Shown here in pieces: positions 45,205 through 56,716 of a stretch of DNA of 64,000 bases. This stretch comes from Coix lacryma-jobi var. lacryma-jobi. Lineage: Eukaryota > Streptophyta > Magnoliopsida > Poales > Poaceae. Below the pieces are notes generated by a model. It had not been told where the DNA came from, did not search any database, and saw nothing but the letters and a program-made list of their open reading frames with translations. The stretch spans positions 101,482,348 through 101,546,347 of the forward strand of contig CM019826.1 of NCBI GenBank assembly GCA_009763385.1, read 5' to 3'. The position numbers and the translations under genes were made by a program. How positions within the stretch are numbered: the stretch's first letter is position 1; each line of letters starts with the position of its first letter.

Positions 45205-45310
45205 CAAGATAAATGCTACTTACTACTTACTACTGCTAACTATTACTACTACTTACTACTTCTCTACTACTTACTACTACTATTGCTACTGTCTACTTAC
45301 TACTGGTTAC
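45205..45310. repeat. TAC/CTA-rich low-complexity tract
   Basis: Irregular TACTAC/TATTACTAC triplet runs at the deletion point of the transposase gene. Confidence 0.85.
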
Positions 45311-45611
45311 TACTGTTGTCTACTCACTTATGCTGCCTATGATGCACTTTGATGACTTTTTACCCTACTATGCAAATGCCACTACCTATGATGCCATCTG
45401 ATGCTTTTTTATTTGCGACCTATGATGCCCTGTGATGTTTTTTTACACTATGCAAATGCCCCACTCTCTACTACTACTTTGTACTAGTGCTTCATTACTA
45501 CTCTATACTACTGTACTAGTGCTTCATGTTTCATACATATATATCGGTTCTAATGCTTGTGTATCAATCGTGCAGTGCGCCAAACAGCCACTAGGATAGA
45601 AGACATGTGGC

Positions 45612-45893
45612 TTGTACACATGCGAGTTTCTAAGGGAAAGCAAGGAGTACACCAATAGCTGGAAGAAGCTCAAGGAAGGTATCAAGTATTGGGGAGAGCA
45701 GCAGAGCCGCAGGATGTGCTTTAAACAAGTCAAGGAGGACATATGCAAGTTTGTAATGGAGAAATGCATTCTCAAAGGAGAAACGTTCTTCGACAACGAA
45801 TCCGAGCTGGCGTTGGTACCCCAATATGAGAAGCTCCGCAAATGGAACACGATGCTTCGTCTGACAGATTACGCTCATCAAGTTGAGCTATGA
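45612..45893 (+). pseudogene. Unassigned CACTA-internal fragment
   Basis: A 93-codon frame (EFLRESKEYTNSWKKLKEG...), rich in Lys/Glu, ending with a stop at 45891. I do not recognise a domain. Its place near the 3' end of the CACTA element suggests a remnant of the second element gene or a captured exon. Confidence 0.4.
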
Positions 45894-46425
45894 ATTGTAA
45901 TTTGAATTTGAAATCAACTAAGTGAATGTGTATATGATGACAACAAACAACTAAGTGACTTTGTATGTTATGTCCAGATGGTTTATATGTGCATATATAT
46001 ATATCTCTGTTAGAACTCTGGAATTCTGGAATTATTTGAAAACTGCAATTGATTTGAATTCATATCAAGCTGTTTCTGCTGGCTGCATTATTTATTTTTT
46101 TAATCCAAAATTAATAACCGTGGCGGGCAACATAAGAAGCCGCTACGGTTAAACACAACTACCGCAGCAGGCAACCTAAATTGACTGCTACGGTTAATAA
46201 TTTACCGCAGCGGGCGATTTAGGTTGCCCGCTGCGGTAAATGCTATTAACCGCAGTGAGCTATTTATGTTGCCCGCTGCGGTTATGGCTTTTACCGCAGC
46301 GGGCAACAGCGTCCGCTGCGGTAATGGCCACGATTAACCGTGGCCTTAGCACCGCAGCGGACGCTGTTGCCGCTGCGGTAAAGCTAAAACGCCCGCTGCG
46401 GTTATAGCTTTGTGTAGTAGTGTTA

Positions 46426-48148
46426 GGTCTTCCGACATCTGATTTTTTGAGGGGATTGCTCCATTATTATGGTTTGACCCTCAATCACATTACTCTAAAT
46501 GCTACTTTTCATATTGCTATCTTCTCCCACCTCTGCGAGGCATTCCTAAGGATATGTCCATCCTTCACCCTTTTTTGTTATTTCTTTTGGGTAAAGTGCC
46601 AACCAAGTGATTCAAAGGTAGAAGTAGTCGGGGGAGCTAGTATACCGCTGAGGCTGGAAGTGGCTACTCAATATATCCCCATAGAGTTATCAGAATCAGT
46701 CTGAGAGTGTGCTAGCGGGTGTTTCTATATAGCCAACCCGCCGCCAGCGCTTCGCCGTCATGATGGATGGCCACCTCAGAAGAACCTTCGATGGAAAGAG
46801 AAGATTTCATCCGAAGAGGTGGAGGCCATTCAACCGTTGGTCGATGTAATTGTTGCCTTGAAGTTAAGTGGATTGACCGGATACACCGTTGTCCAAGACT
46901 TCATTGCGCACAGAGTCCATCTACTGCAGCAACGAGCCAATTTTGGTTTCGAATACCTTGGTGTGAAGGACCCGAGTCGGCATTCTGCCGACCAACATTC
47001 AAATGAAGAGATCTTGAGAAGGATGAACCGGCTATTGAGGAGCTGTGAACACCTTGTCCCGATGATGGCTACCTTTTCTTCCATCAATCCACGTTTGGAG
47101 GTAAGAAAACTTAATATCTGTAATTTGAATTCCTAGTTGATATTGTGCTGACTGGATATCATTGTTTTTCCTTTTGTTTTGATAGAGTCAAGGGCGAAAC
47201 AGCAATGATTGCCCGCCGCTGCCCCATCAACTGAAGAGGGAGGATGCATTATTCATGAGGGTCCCATCCGAAGTGAGGATCTTCGTAATGAATCAAGCTC
47301 CCTAGGTGATCTTGATGGATTAGACTCAGAATCAACTAACTCTGATGTCGTGATCCTATATCCTGGTGTTGAGGGTAGCCGAAAGCGGTCTCCGAGTCCA
47401 CTCCAAGAAGCCAGAGAGCTTATTCCGAAGAAGGCTCGCACTGGTAATCGTCGTGCTTGCCATAAAATTATTTCTTCACAAGTGTTGGCTGAAAAACACT
47501 ATGATTCGGGTGCTCCTGGTAAAGGAACCCGAGTACTTAGGTTGATCATTTATTTGGGGCTTCATAAGTCTATGACTTATATCTTTATTTGATATAGATA
47601 TTGAGGCAGCCCAGGGATCTTCTGCCGGGGGTGCTGCTACAGAAGAGACTATGCTCTCAGAGCAGCAACTAAGAAAACAAAGTCTGAAGCTGCCTCTGAA
47701 CTTGAAGCTGGCCAAGTGAGCTAAGAGATGTAAGCCGTGTGCTATTTTTTTGTGATTGTTTGGTTAATATTAGCACTCGTCTTCCACAGGAAGGTGAAGA
47801 CTGCCGAAACTGCTCCGACAGAGGCGACTGAGGTCCAAAGAGGGGAGGAGTCAGAGGCGCAGAGGGAAGCTAGATCAAGTGTCCCTCCTATCAGCAGTCA
47901 GGTGAATACCATGCCGGACCCCTTCCCATCTGGTGCTCCTGTCGATGAGGTTCCTCAAGTGGATGTTCTTCCCTTGCCTCAAGATGTTGTTCCATATTTC
48001 ATCTTTTGTTCGCCAGCTCAATTGGAACTTGACTGGGTGATGAATGTTTGGTTCTTTCATATTCGTCAGCCTGGTGAGCCAACTCTGGAGATGATCCAAG
48101 CTAGTACCAGTGCTAGTGGGGGAATCGAAGCCTCAGTTCTGCGAACAC
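46426..48148 (+). pseudogene. Putative gypsy-type transposon protein, part 2, with introns
   Basis: LPTSDFLRGLLHYYGLTLNH, then ATFHIAIFSHLCEAFLRI and FFWVK are the hallmark of the plant 'putative gypsy type transposon' domain (PF04195 type). A stop after PIELSESV and frame changes show decay. Downstream frames encode VEAIQPLVDVIVALKLSGL and an acidic Ser/Glu region. Three GT-AG intron candidates fit the frame breaks: 47101-47185 (GAG|GTAAGA ... TTTTGATAG), 47519-47597 and 47716-47789 (... CTTCCACAG). It is truncated at 48153 by the LTR of element VI. Confidence 0.7.
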
Positions 48149-48153
48149 AAGGT

Positions 48154-50277
48154 TGATGTGTGCCCTTGTTGTTCCCTTCCTGAGTGATGAGCGATCGGTC
48201 AACAAGCTCACCAGAAGGGGTGAGAGGCAACGTGTCGCTTGGTTGTGTTGATGTGTAGGTGTGGAGCTCGAAGACAGTGGTCGAAGGTGAGGTGAAGGTC
48301 AAGTAGAGACGTGCGGTGCTGACGGACCGGGTGCGGTGAAGGGCGGACGTGAGACTCGGACCGACGGACCGAGAGACCTAAGGACCAGCTGTTGTAGCTG
48401 GCACGTGGCATCGACGAGCAAGAGGACATGGGGATGTTCGGTGCATCGGCCGAGTCGGGAGGAAGGTGATGGCTTCGTGACACTTGGCGGGAGGCTGAGA
48501 AGGAAGGCGAATGCACTGTGCCCGGCGTGGAGGCTGGACATGCTCCAGCATCGGTGTTGGAACTCGAGGTGTGCGAAACACATCCCGTCTACGGCGCGGG
48601 TTTGGTAGTTGAGCCTCAAAAAACTACCCTCGACGGTTAGCGAGTTTGGGCCACAAAACTCGAGGTGGCGGGTTTCTGAGTTTGGGCCTCAAAACTCGGC
48701 GAGGACGGTTTCCAGGTTTGGGCCTCAAAACCTGGGCTCACGGGTTTCTGAGTTTGGGCCACAAAACTCAGCCGGAGGACAGGTTTCTCGGTTTCAGCCT
48801 CAAAACCGGCGGGAGGTCCAAAAAGGACGGTCGACGTGTGGCGGCATGGAGAGGCTGGCACGGCGGCAAAGCTATGCATGAGGAAGGCGCGGCGGTCGAT
48901 AGGACGGTACGTGGCAGCATCCTTAGGCTTGCGTCGAGGCAAAGCTAAGGATGAGGAAGGCGCGTGACCGTCGGATCGTGACTCTTCAGTGTTGGACCGA
49001 GATACTCCTAGGGTTGGCCGCTTCTCTCTTGTATCTAGGGGTAGAAGGGGACTATTGTTATTAGGCAATAAATAAGAGAGGCGCCCCTCCTCTCTCCCTA
49101 TCCTAGCATCCATTTGTTCCTGAGCTCTTTCTCTCTAGCCCACGCTTAGGTTCTAATCATACCTCATTGTCTGTGATCCACAGAGACGGTGAATCATACC
49201 TCTATGTATTTGGATTTTGAGGAAACGAGACCGTAATCTTGTTGTCTCCTCGTGTGGAGGAGTTTCAGCTGGAATTGAGATCGATTCGCGGGTTGTGTTT
49301 GTGTTCTTCGCGTTTTGTTTTTTCCTCTCCCGAAGATTTGCCTCGTTCTCCCTCTCCGTGAGATGATTTTCGATTCCACTTGAATCAATTTGTTCTATGT
49401 CGTGAGCCCCTTCTTTCCACCGAAGGGTTTCTTCTCTAACCTCACGAATTCATAGATTGGGCTGAAATCACGTTCATTCTTCGTTCTTCCCCCTTTTCTA
49501 GTGTTCTTCTGATTTCTCATGGATTAGTTGGATTGGAGTATTGATATCCTAGGATTAGCTTCCCAACACGTAGAAGAACACTTGGGAGAAGTTTGGTTGC
49601 AGCCCCATTCGATTTGGTGAAGATCCAATTGATTTTGGTTTTGTCCCGAGCAGTTTTTCTGCTCTCTGCTCATCCGCGGATAGTCCGCGCCACCAACGGC
49701 AGACAGTCCAGGACTCGGGACTCGGCACGTTCAGAACAGCGCAGCGCGTCACTGTTCCTGACCGTGTGACCAGTGGACAGTCCGCCAGTGACCCACGGAT
49801 AGTCTGGGGTCACATCGGACGCTGCACATGGGTAGCCTCGGACGCTAGGGTTTCACTGCTCATGTGAACCGCGAACAGTCCAGCGTGCAAACTGTGGACT
49901 GTCCGGGACTCATCCAGGGCTATTGCAGAATAGTTCATTTTTGGTCTCTTTGTTGGCGGACAATCCGGACCCCCTGTGGCGGACAGTCCGGCCTTCACCG
50001 GATAGTCCGGGAGTGTGACGACGGACTGTCTGGGAACCTGCTGAAAGTGCAGTCTTGTTTCTTGGCTTTTGTTTTTGGTTTCAGGCGTTCTCCGGTACTT
50101 CCACTGTACCACTAGGACATCTCCTAGGGTATCCACCTATTCGTAGGTCGTGAACTCACCGGTCGTTTCGAGTCTTCGCTTTTGGGTGATTTTCTGGGAC
50201 AATGGCCATCCATTTCACAAGTTGAAAATTGAGGCTCCCATTCACCCCCCCCCTCTGGTCGCCAATTCAGTCCTTCA
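48154..50277 (+). repeat. 5' LTR of element VI
   Basis: 2124 bp, TGATGTGTGCCC to CAGTCCTTCA. U3 hairpin units at about 48636-48813 show matched stems such as CTGAGTTT/AAACTCAG and CCAGGTTT/AAACCTGG. GGACTGTCCGG and GGACAGTCCGG repeats lie at about 49675-50040. Confidence 0.9.
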
Positions 50278-50279
50278 AT

Positions 50280-50292
50280 TGGTATCGGAGCC
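50280..50292 (+). promoter_or_regulatory. Primer binding site of element VI
   Basis: TGGTATCGGAGCC, two bases after the LTR; the same one-base departure from the initiator-Met PBS as in the other elements. Confidence 0.92.
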
Positions 50293-50341
50293 GGTTAAGG
50301 GATCTTCTCTACCTTAATCGGTTTCGGATCCTAAGGGCGAC

Positions 50342-51088
50342 ATGGATCGAGGGAACGACAAGGCTCCCTACTTCGATGGGACGAACTATCCCTATTGGAA
50401 GATTCGAATGTGTGCTTATCTCAACAGCATCATATATTCTGTATGGGAGATTTGCGAGAACACTGAGTACGAGGTCCTTGCGGCTCGTGTGGGTCAGGTC
50501 CAGATTGACCAACACGAGGTCAACTCCAAGGCTCGTAATGCTCTTTTGGCCAGCATCTCCCTTCCTGAGTTCAAGCGTGTCTCTGAGCTTGAGACGGCAC
50601 GAGAGATCTTGGTGAAGCTTCAAAGCTATCATGAGGGGACCGTTCAGGTCAAGACCAGACTCTTCGAGACCTACAAGCGAGAGTATGAGAACTTTGTTCA
50701 GTTGGAGGGAGAGACGATTGACACAATGTTTGCTCGTTTCCAAACGATTGTGAACAAGATGTGTGCCAATCGGGCCAACCTACCTTATGATCATTATGAG
50801 AGGGCACTCAAGCTTCTATATGCCCTGGATCAGAAGGTATGGGAGGTGAAGGTGTCGACCATCATTGAGTCTCCTTCTTACGAGACCCTCACCGTGGACG
50901 AGCTTTTCAGCAAGCTCAAGTCCATTGAGATCGAACACATGACTCGAGCCAAGCTGAAGAACCCATCTTCACATTCCATGGATTTGGTCTCAGGCAAGGG
51001 TGGATCGATTCTGTCTGCTGACGTTTCACCACCTCTCTTTGCTTTTTCTTCTTTGCTTTCAGTGACAGAGGAGTAGGTGGAGGCATTG
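50342..51088 (+). pseudogene. Element VI gag, N-terminal part
   Basis: ATG at 50342 (MDRGNDKAPYFDGTNYPYWK). The copia gag domain is intact through FARFQTIVNKM and ELFSKLKSIEIEHM to SLLSVTEE. A TAG then replaces the Gln codon of EEQ, and four codons later (51088) the solo LTR begins. The next codons (GDDKLALI...) resume at 55748. Confidence 0.9.
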
Positions 51089-54000
51089 TGTGACACCCTA
51101 GTGTCAAGCACTACATTAGGCACTGCAATTAGCTACTAAAGAGCATAAGCAATGCATTGCATCATTTCATGTGCATATGAGTGCTTTTTGCCTTTGTTTA
51201 ATTGTTGGATTCTGGATTTCTATTTGACTTGATGATTTAAATGGATTTCTGTTTTGGCAAGGAGTTTTATAAAATAGAGAATATTGAGTAGAGTGCTTTT
51301 CATGTTGGTGTTTTGACCTAGTTCAAAATAGTTTGTTAAATAAAAATGAGTAAACAAAAATGTTTCATGTCTCAAAAATTGGCTTTATTTATGTGGAGGT
51401 TGTAAAAATGGTTTTCAGAAAAAGTGTCTTATATGAAAGTTGTAGAGAAAATTATTTTGAGCAACTTTTATTTTTGGGTCAAACCCTAGTTTGGAGTTTT
51501 TGAAACTGTTTTGAGTGGTCAAAGTTTGAAAGGATTTTGGAAAAAGAAAAAGGAAAAAAAAAGAATTTTTCCCGCGCCCACCCTTCCGGCCCATTCGGCC
51601 TTTCCGGCCCAAGCCCGCGCCGTGCCTGCCCCCGCTCCCGCGCGCGCTCGCGCATGCCGCGCACACCCGCCCCGACAGCGCCGCCGCGCCGTACGCCGGC
51701 GCAACCGCCACGTGGCCACCGCATCCTGCCGAGGATCCTCACCGGCCACTCCTCGCTCGATCCCCTCTCACCCGAGCACGCAAGCTATCTCCCCCGGCCA
51801 CTCCGCGCTCGCCTCACCTGTCGCGCTGCCTCTCCGCTCGCACCGCGCTACCGCGACGTCCTGTCGCCGTGGCCCCCGCCACAACCGCGCGTCGCCGCCG
51901 GCCGAGCAAAACCTCGAGCATCCCTTCGCCTGTTCACTCACCCGCGCACACAACTCCCACTCGTTCTCGCCCTCACTCCCTCTCCTCTCTCTCTCGCGAA
52001 CGCGCCGAGCACTCTCGCCGCCGTTCGACACCAAAGAGCCGCACCACCGTTCCGCCCTAGCCAAGTCACCACAGGCCGATTAACCTCGGCCACTACTCCG
52101 CCAACGTCTAGACCACACGGTGCGCACCTCCGCGCCACTCGCCGAGCCCCACCGACGCCGGAGCCCGAAGAGCGCCACCGCGGACACCATCGCCACCGCT
52201 GAGCCCACGACGCCGTTCCTCCCCGACCTGAGCTCCGCTGCCTCCTTCCTTCATCCTTGAGCCTCACCGAGCCAAGGCAAGGTGAGAACACTGACTGGCC
52301 TCAATGCTACCGCTCCCTATCTCGCTCTACTCCCCGGCCGAGTGCCATGGCTGTCCGCCGAGGCCATGCCCGAGGCCAAGCTCCCCTGGAGCCATCCGAG
52401 CCAAACCAACCCACTCACTTAGCTCCCTAGGGTTCACAAAGCACTGCGCACGCACCAATTTGGCCGGCGACCGCCGGACACGGCCTAGCCGAGCCCCGCC
52501 ACAGTCTGCCATGGCCGCTCGCGTGGCCAAGCTTCCTCGGAGCTTCCCGAGCCAAGTCGAGCCCTCCGATAGCCTCCCTAGGGTTCGAGTAAGCCTATGG
52601 CTGCCTCAATTTCACCGGCGACCGCCGGAAACGGCGTAGCCGTGTGTCGCTGCCTCCGCCGTCCAGCACCGCTCGCCACCGGCACGCTTCGGTCACCCTC
52701 TGGCCAAGCCGACCCCACCGCCAGATGCGCCTCGTCGAGCCGAGTCTATCGAGCCTAGCCTCACCGCCGGCGACCTCACCGTCGACGAGCTTTTGCCGGT
52801 CAAACCTCTCCCCTGTTCGGCTTTCACCGACAGGTGGGTCCCGTTGACCCGTGGGCCCCGCGCGTCAGTCACCCACTGGTCCATGGACCGAGTTCACGCA
52901 GTTTGAGCCGAGATGATTTCAAATGTTTTCCTTTTTGTTTTATTTTCCAGAAATGCTTGTTATTTTTGTGTAGCTCGTTTTAAAAGTCCAAATAAAGTAC
53001 TATCAGTTTTGTTAGCTTGTTTATGAGTAGATCTATCATGGAAAAATATGAAAGAATTTTTGGTGAAAGTTTTTATTACTGTTTTTATTTAATTCAGTTT
53101 GTGAGCTTTTGTTTAGATAGATGGAAATAGGTGTTTTCTGGTTGAGATAATTCATGAGAAAATTTGTGTAGGTTTCTTATCATGATTTGTATGTGTGGAA
53201 AATATATGAGGCACTGTTTATGTGGAAAAAGTTTCTGTTTTGGGTTAAAGTCCTTTTGACTGATTTCTTGGAATAAATGTTAAGGTACTTTATATGTCAA
53301 AAAAAATGTGGGAAAAATTGTGTAGCCTCTGTATGTCATGTTCAGGCTAAGAAAAATGTAAGCATGGGTTGTTATGTGAAGAAATCTGAAGTTGCTTTGT
53401 AAATGTACTTTTCTGTGTTTTCTTTTAAAAATTCAAGTAAGGAATAAAATAATGTTTCTGTTCATGGAACTTCTTTGATAAGTATGAAATGTGGAGTAGA
53501 ATCTGGAAAAAATATGAAAATGAGTTTAGCCCTTTTTCAGTAGGGTTGTAGTTCAAATGGTTTAATTTGGAATAGATTTGTTTATTTTGTGTAGGCTTAT
53601 ATGTTTATGCTCTGACCACAAGTTTTCTACAGTAGAATGTTTAGGGGTAGAAGAAACCAGAAAAAATATGAAATCTGCTGTTGAACACCTTTTGTGTAAA
53701 AAGTTAGTTCAAAGCACCTTTTTAAGCAGTTTACTTGTTATTTTTATATCTTCAATTCTGTATTTTATTTCTGGCTGAAAATTGTTCAGTAAAGTCCAGT
53801 AAGTGTTAATTACCTTCTGGAATTTTTGTGGATTTTTCTGAATCCAGAAAAGTGCACTTGCAGTTCAAACTCGAATTTCTTTTGAATTATTAAATAAGAA
53901 ATAGGTGAATAAATGGATTTTGTTTTATGAAATAAATAAGTATTTGCCTTAATGTCAAAAGTGGTTCAACAAGTTAGCTTTGTTGGTTTGCAAGAAATAT

Positions 54001-55743
54001 TCTTTTCATACCACCATATCCTGCACCCCGCATTAATTATTTAATTTACCGCATACAATAGGATCGACAGTTCAGGAACAAGACCAGGAGCCAGAGACAA
54101 ACGTCGAGCAGGAGGTCCCGGAACTTCAGCAAGCCGAGGAAGCCGACCCCGCAAGCGACACTAACCTGCCTGAGTGCCCCTCCCACGAGGCCTCAGTCTT
54201 CTCTCAAGGCAAGCCCCGGAGCATATTAAGCCTCCTATCTTTTGCAATTAAAATTACTTGAGTCCTTTTATATTGTGATGCATTAGGTTTAGGAATTGGA
54301 ATGAATCCTACTTGCTGCATTACCATTCCTTGGTTATTGATTAATATCTACCTTGTTATCCTGTTATTTATTTATAATGTAGAATTGCTTAGTTGCTTAA
54401 TAATAAAGTAGTAGTTAAGGATGTTCCCGTAATACCCTGATGGGTAGTTACCAGATCACGGTTGCCTATATTTGCTATCGTGGAAAAGAACCTGAGTAGT
54501 AATGAAATACGGTCAACTGGAAGGCAAGGCACCAAGTTGGAACTTGGGGGTAGTCCGTCCGTTGGATCGTGTAGGTTTGTATCGATGTTGGCCCTTGTTC
54601 ATTTTTGAACGCGCCCTTTTACTTAGGGATATGTCGGTGCCGTAATCATCAACCCCAAAGCTGGTTAGAAGTTGTTCGGGCCGGTTTCGACCCGTGTCGC
54701 GCCCTCTAGTATGGAAATTGCGATCTGCCGTGTGAGGCCATCGCCAGGTTCCAATTGGGCGGTCCGTGCTTGAACCGCGACGATTACCACCACGAACAAG
54801 CGTCGAGCGGTTGCCCAATGCATGGACCCCATGGGGAAAGTGTGGGCTGGTATTAAAGGTCTTTCACCAGCTGGTTTGGAATTTGATTCGAGTCGCCGTC
54901 TCCCCCGGTTAGTTGGAAACTATGGCGAGCATCACCATGATACAACTCCATGTGATGTTTTAAAGGTTCAACTAAAATATGGAGAAGTCAACTGGATATG
55001 GTTATATTATTGTTTGTTAGACTCAAGTGTGTGCAATAGTTCAGGTGCAAACCTAGAGTAAAGAAATAGGTCTAAAAATGACAGCTCAGCAATATCATTA
55101 AATCCTCACTTATCTTAATTTGAGCTTTTCGCAACTAAAGATCCCAGATCCACCCAAAAAGGCCTTGCATACCCTTGGTGTCTTTATTTTCAGTTGGACG
55201 GGTAAGTCTAGCTGAGTACATTCCGGTACTCAGGATTTATCCCATTTGTTGCAGATGGCCAGGTCTACTTTGGCTATTGTAAGCACTGCCTCTACCCGGT
55301 GGAAGGTGATGAGGAGTAGGCCCAGGGCAGGGTCGTCCAGAAGCTTCCCTTTTTCTTTTGTTGGTCTGAGACTCCTAGTGGCATATTATCTAAAAAGGGA
55401 AGAGTGAGTTGTGTGAGTTGGATTTATCAAACAATGTTTAATTGGACCACATGTGTGGTGGCCGTGTTTCAAACTTATTTCAGCTTCCGCACTTTTAAAT
55501 TTGGTATTGTAATAACTCCGTTTTAAATTCGCACTCTGATACTTTAAATTCGGTTCTGTTTCTCTGTGATGTATCTTTGCGAATGTAATTGTTGAACAAT
55601 GCGATCCTGTATGTTGTACGGTGATAGAAATCCTTCGAGATTTCCGGACTACCGGGGTTATATGGGTTCAAGTATGAGTCGAAGTCAGACGGATTTGACT
55701 AAGACGGTACTTGAGCTCTTATAATCAGGACAGTTCCGCCACA
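51089..55743 (+). mobile_element. Solo LTR of a Tekay/Del-type gypsy element
   Basis: 4655 bp, TGTGACACCCTAG to GTTCCGCCACA, inserted in frame-interrupting position within gag. Flanks CATTG (51084-51088) and CGTTG (55744-55748) fit a target duplication with one change. No internal region accompanies it. It holds a very GC-rich block (about 51570-52900), an AT-rich block (52920-54060) and the conserved GTAAGT/TGAGTAC hairpin module at 55201-55232. Related in layout to 56717-60800 in the opposite orientation. The GC-rich frames are compositional, not genes. Confidence 0.88.
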
Positions 55744-56716
55744 CGTTGGGCGATGACAAGCTCGCCCTCATCATCACCCGGTTCTCGCGGTTCCAAAACA
55801 ACCGCTTGAATCATCGGCATGGTGGCACACGTGAGGGCTACTATAGATGTGGAGATCTGGATCACTTCATCGCGAGCTGTCCCAAGCGCGACAAGAGCTT
55901 CCCTGACAAGAACCGCAACTCCAGGCAGAAGGGCAAGCTGGAGAACAAGGCCGAGAAGAAGAAGAAGGGCAGCTATCACTGGGAGGACATGGAGAAGGCT
56001 TTCGACGCCGGCAGGCATGCCTTCATCACCTCCATCAGCGACGTCAAGAAGAGCTCCGACGACGACTCCAGCAACGATGGGTCCGAGCACAAGACTGAAG
56101 AAAGCTTCAACGGACTCTGCTTCTTCGGCAACTCCTCCAAGGGCTTCTGCACCATGGCCTTGGATGAAGAGGACCGCAAGTGCCAAGACAAGGACGCCGA
56201 CACCAACAACGACGACGACACTCTTCTGAGGTATCATCCTCTTCTCTTGTTGATCATCTTACCGGTGAGCATGACACCTTGGCCGACATTGTCCTCGGTC
56301 AAGACAAGCAACTCAAGCGTGCCTTTAGAGAGCGTAACGAGTTTAAGGCTAAACTAGGTGAGTCGCTGAAGGAGCTTGAGAGTGCTAGGTCCGAGGTGAA
56401 GGTGACCGAGGAGGAGGAGTGTGATGAGTGCACGATGCATATGACCAACTTTGCCACCATGCAAACCAAGTATGCCTCTTTGATCGAGGTGTATGTTGAG
56501 CTGAAGAGTATGCTAGACTTGGTTGGTGAGTGCAAAGTATGTGCCTCCCTGAAGAAGGAGCTAGAGGAAGTGAAGGCAAGGTCCTCTTTGTTGGGTGCGT
56601 GCAAGTCCTGTGTCTAGGCTTGCGAACTGAGTTGGCAGAAGTTAGTGCCAAGCTTGCTGAAGCCATGAAGGCCAGCTCAGTTAGCACCTTGTCCGCTCCA
56701 TGTCAACGATGCGCGG
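55744..56716 (+). pseudogene. Element VI gag, C-terminal part and Gag extension
   Basis: GDDKLALIITRFSRFQNNR and the zinc knuckle, whose first Cys is Tyr (YYRCGDLDHFIASC), then a basic and an acidic segment (FNGLCFFGNSSKGFCTMAL). A frame change near 56230 follows. Beyond it lies a coiled coil with CDEC (56420-56431), CKVC (56531-56542) and CKSC (56600-56611), then a stop at about 56615. It ends where the chromovirus LTR begins. The exact match of CDEC-33 residues-CKVC to CEMC-33-CKSC in element III shows that the extension is old in this lineage. Confidence 0.87.

Larger units (their letters stand above)
43648..46422 (+). mobile_element. CACTA (En/Spm) DNA transposon, deletion derivative
   Basis: 2775 bp. 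Starts CACTACTACAAAAAAG and ends CTTTGTGTAGTAGTG (inverted), with TTA duplicated at 43645-43647 and 46423-46425. Both subterminal regions (about 43700-43925 and 46115-46412) carry many AACCGCAGCGGGC motifs in both orientations, the usual transposase-binding pattern of the class. Only the N-terminal part of a TNP2-like gene remains, so it depends on an autonomous partner. Confidence 0.95.
48154..56716 (+). mobile_element. Copia element VI, 5' part
   Basis: 5' LTR, PBS, gag and Gag extension in plus orientation, interrupted at 51089-55743 by a solo LTR and cut at 56716 by a chromovirus. No pol or 3' LTR in the window. The Gag is clearly diverged from that of elements I-V, so it is a separate family of the same lineage. 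Left flank AAGGT (48149-48153). Confidence 0.88.

Noticed and set aside
51537..52202. A 221-codon Pro/Arg/Ala-rich frame as a gene
   Set aside because: It lies wholly in the GC-rich block of a solo LTR; several overlapping frames on both strands are open there, as expected from composition, and no domain is recognisable.
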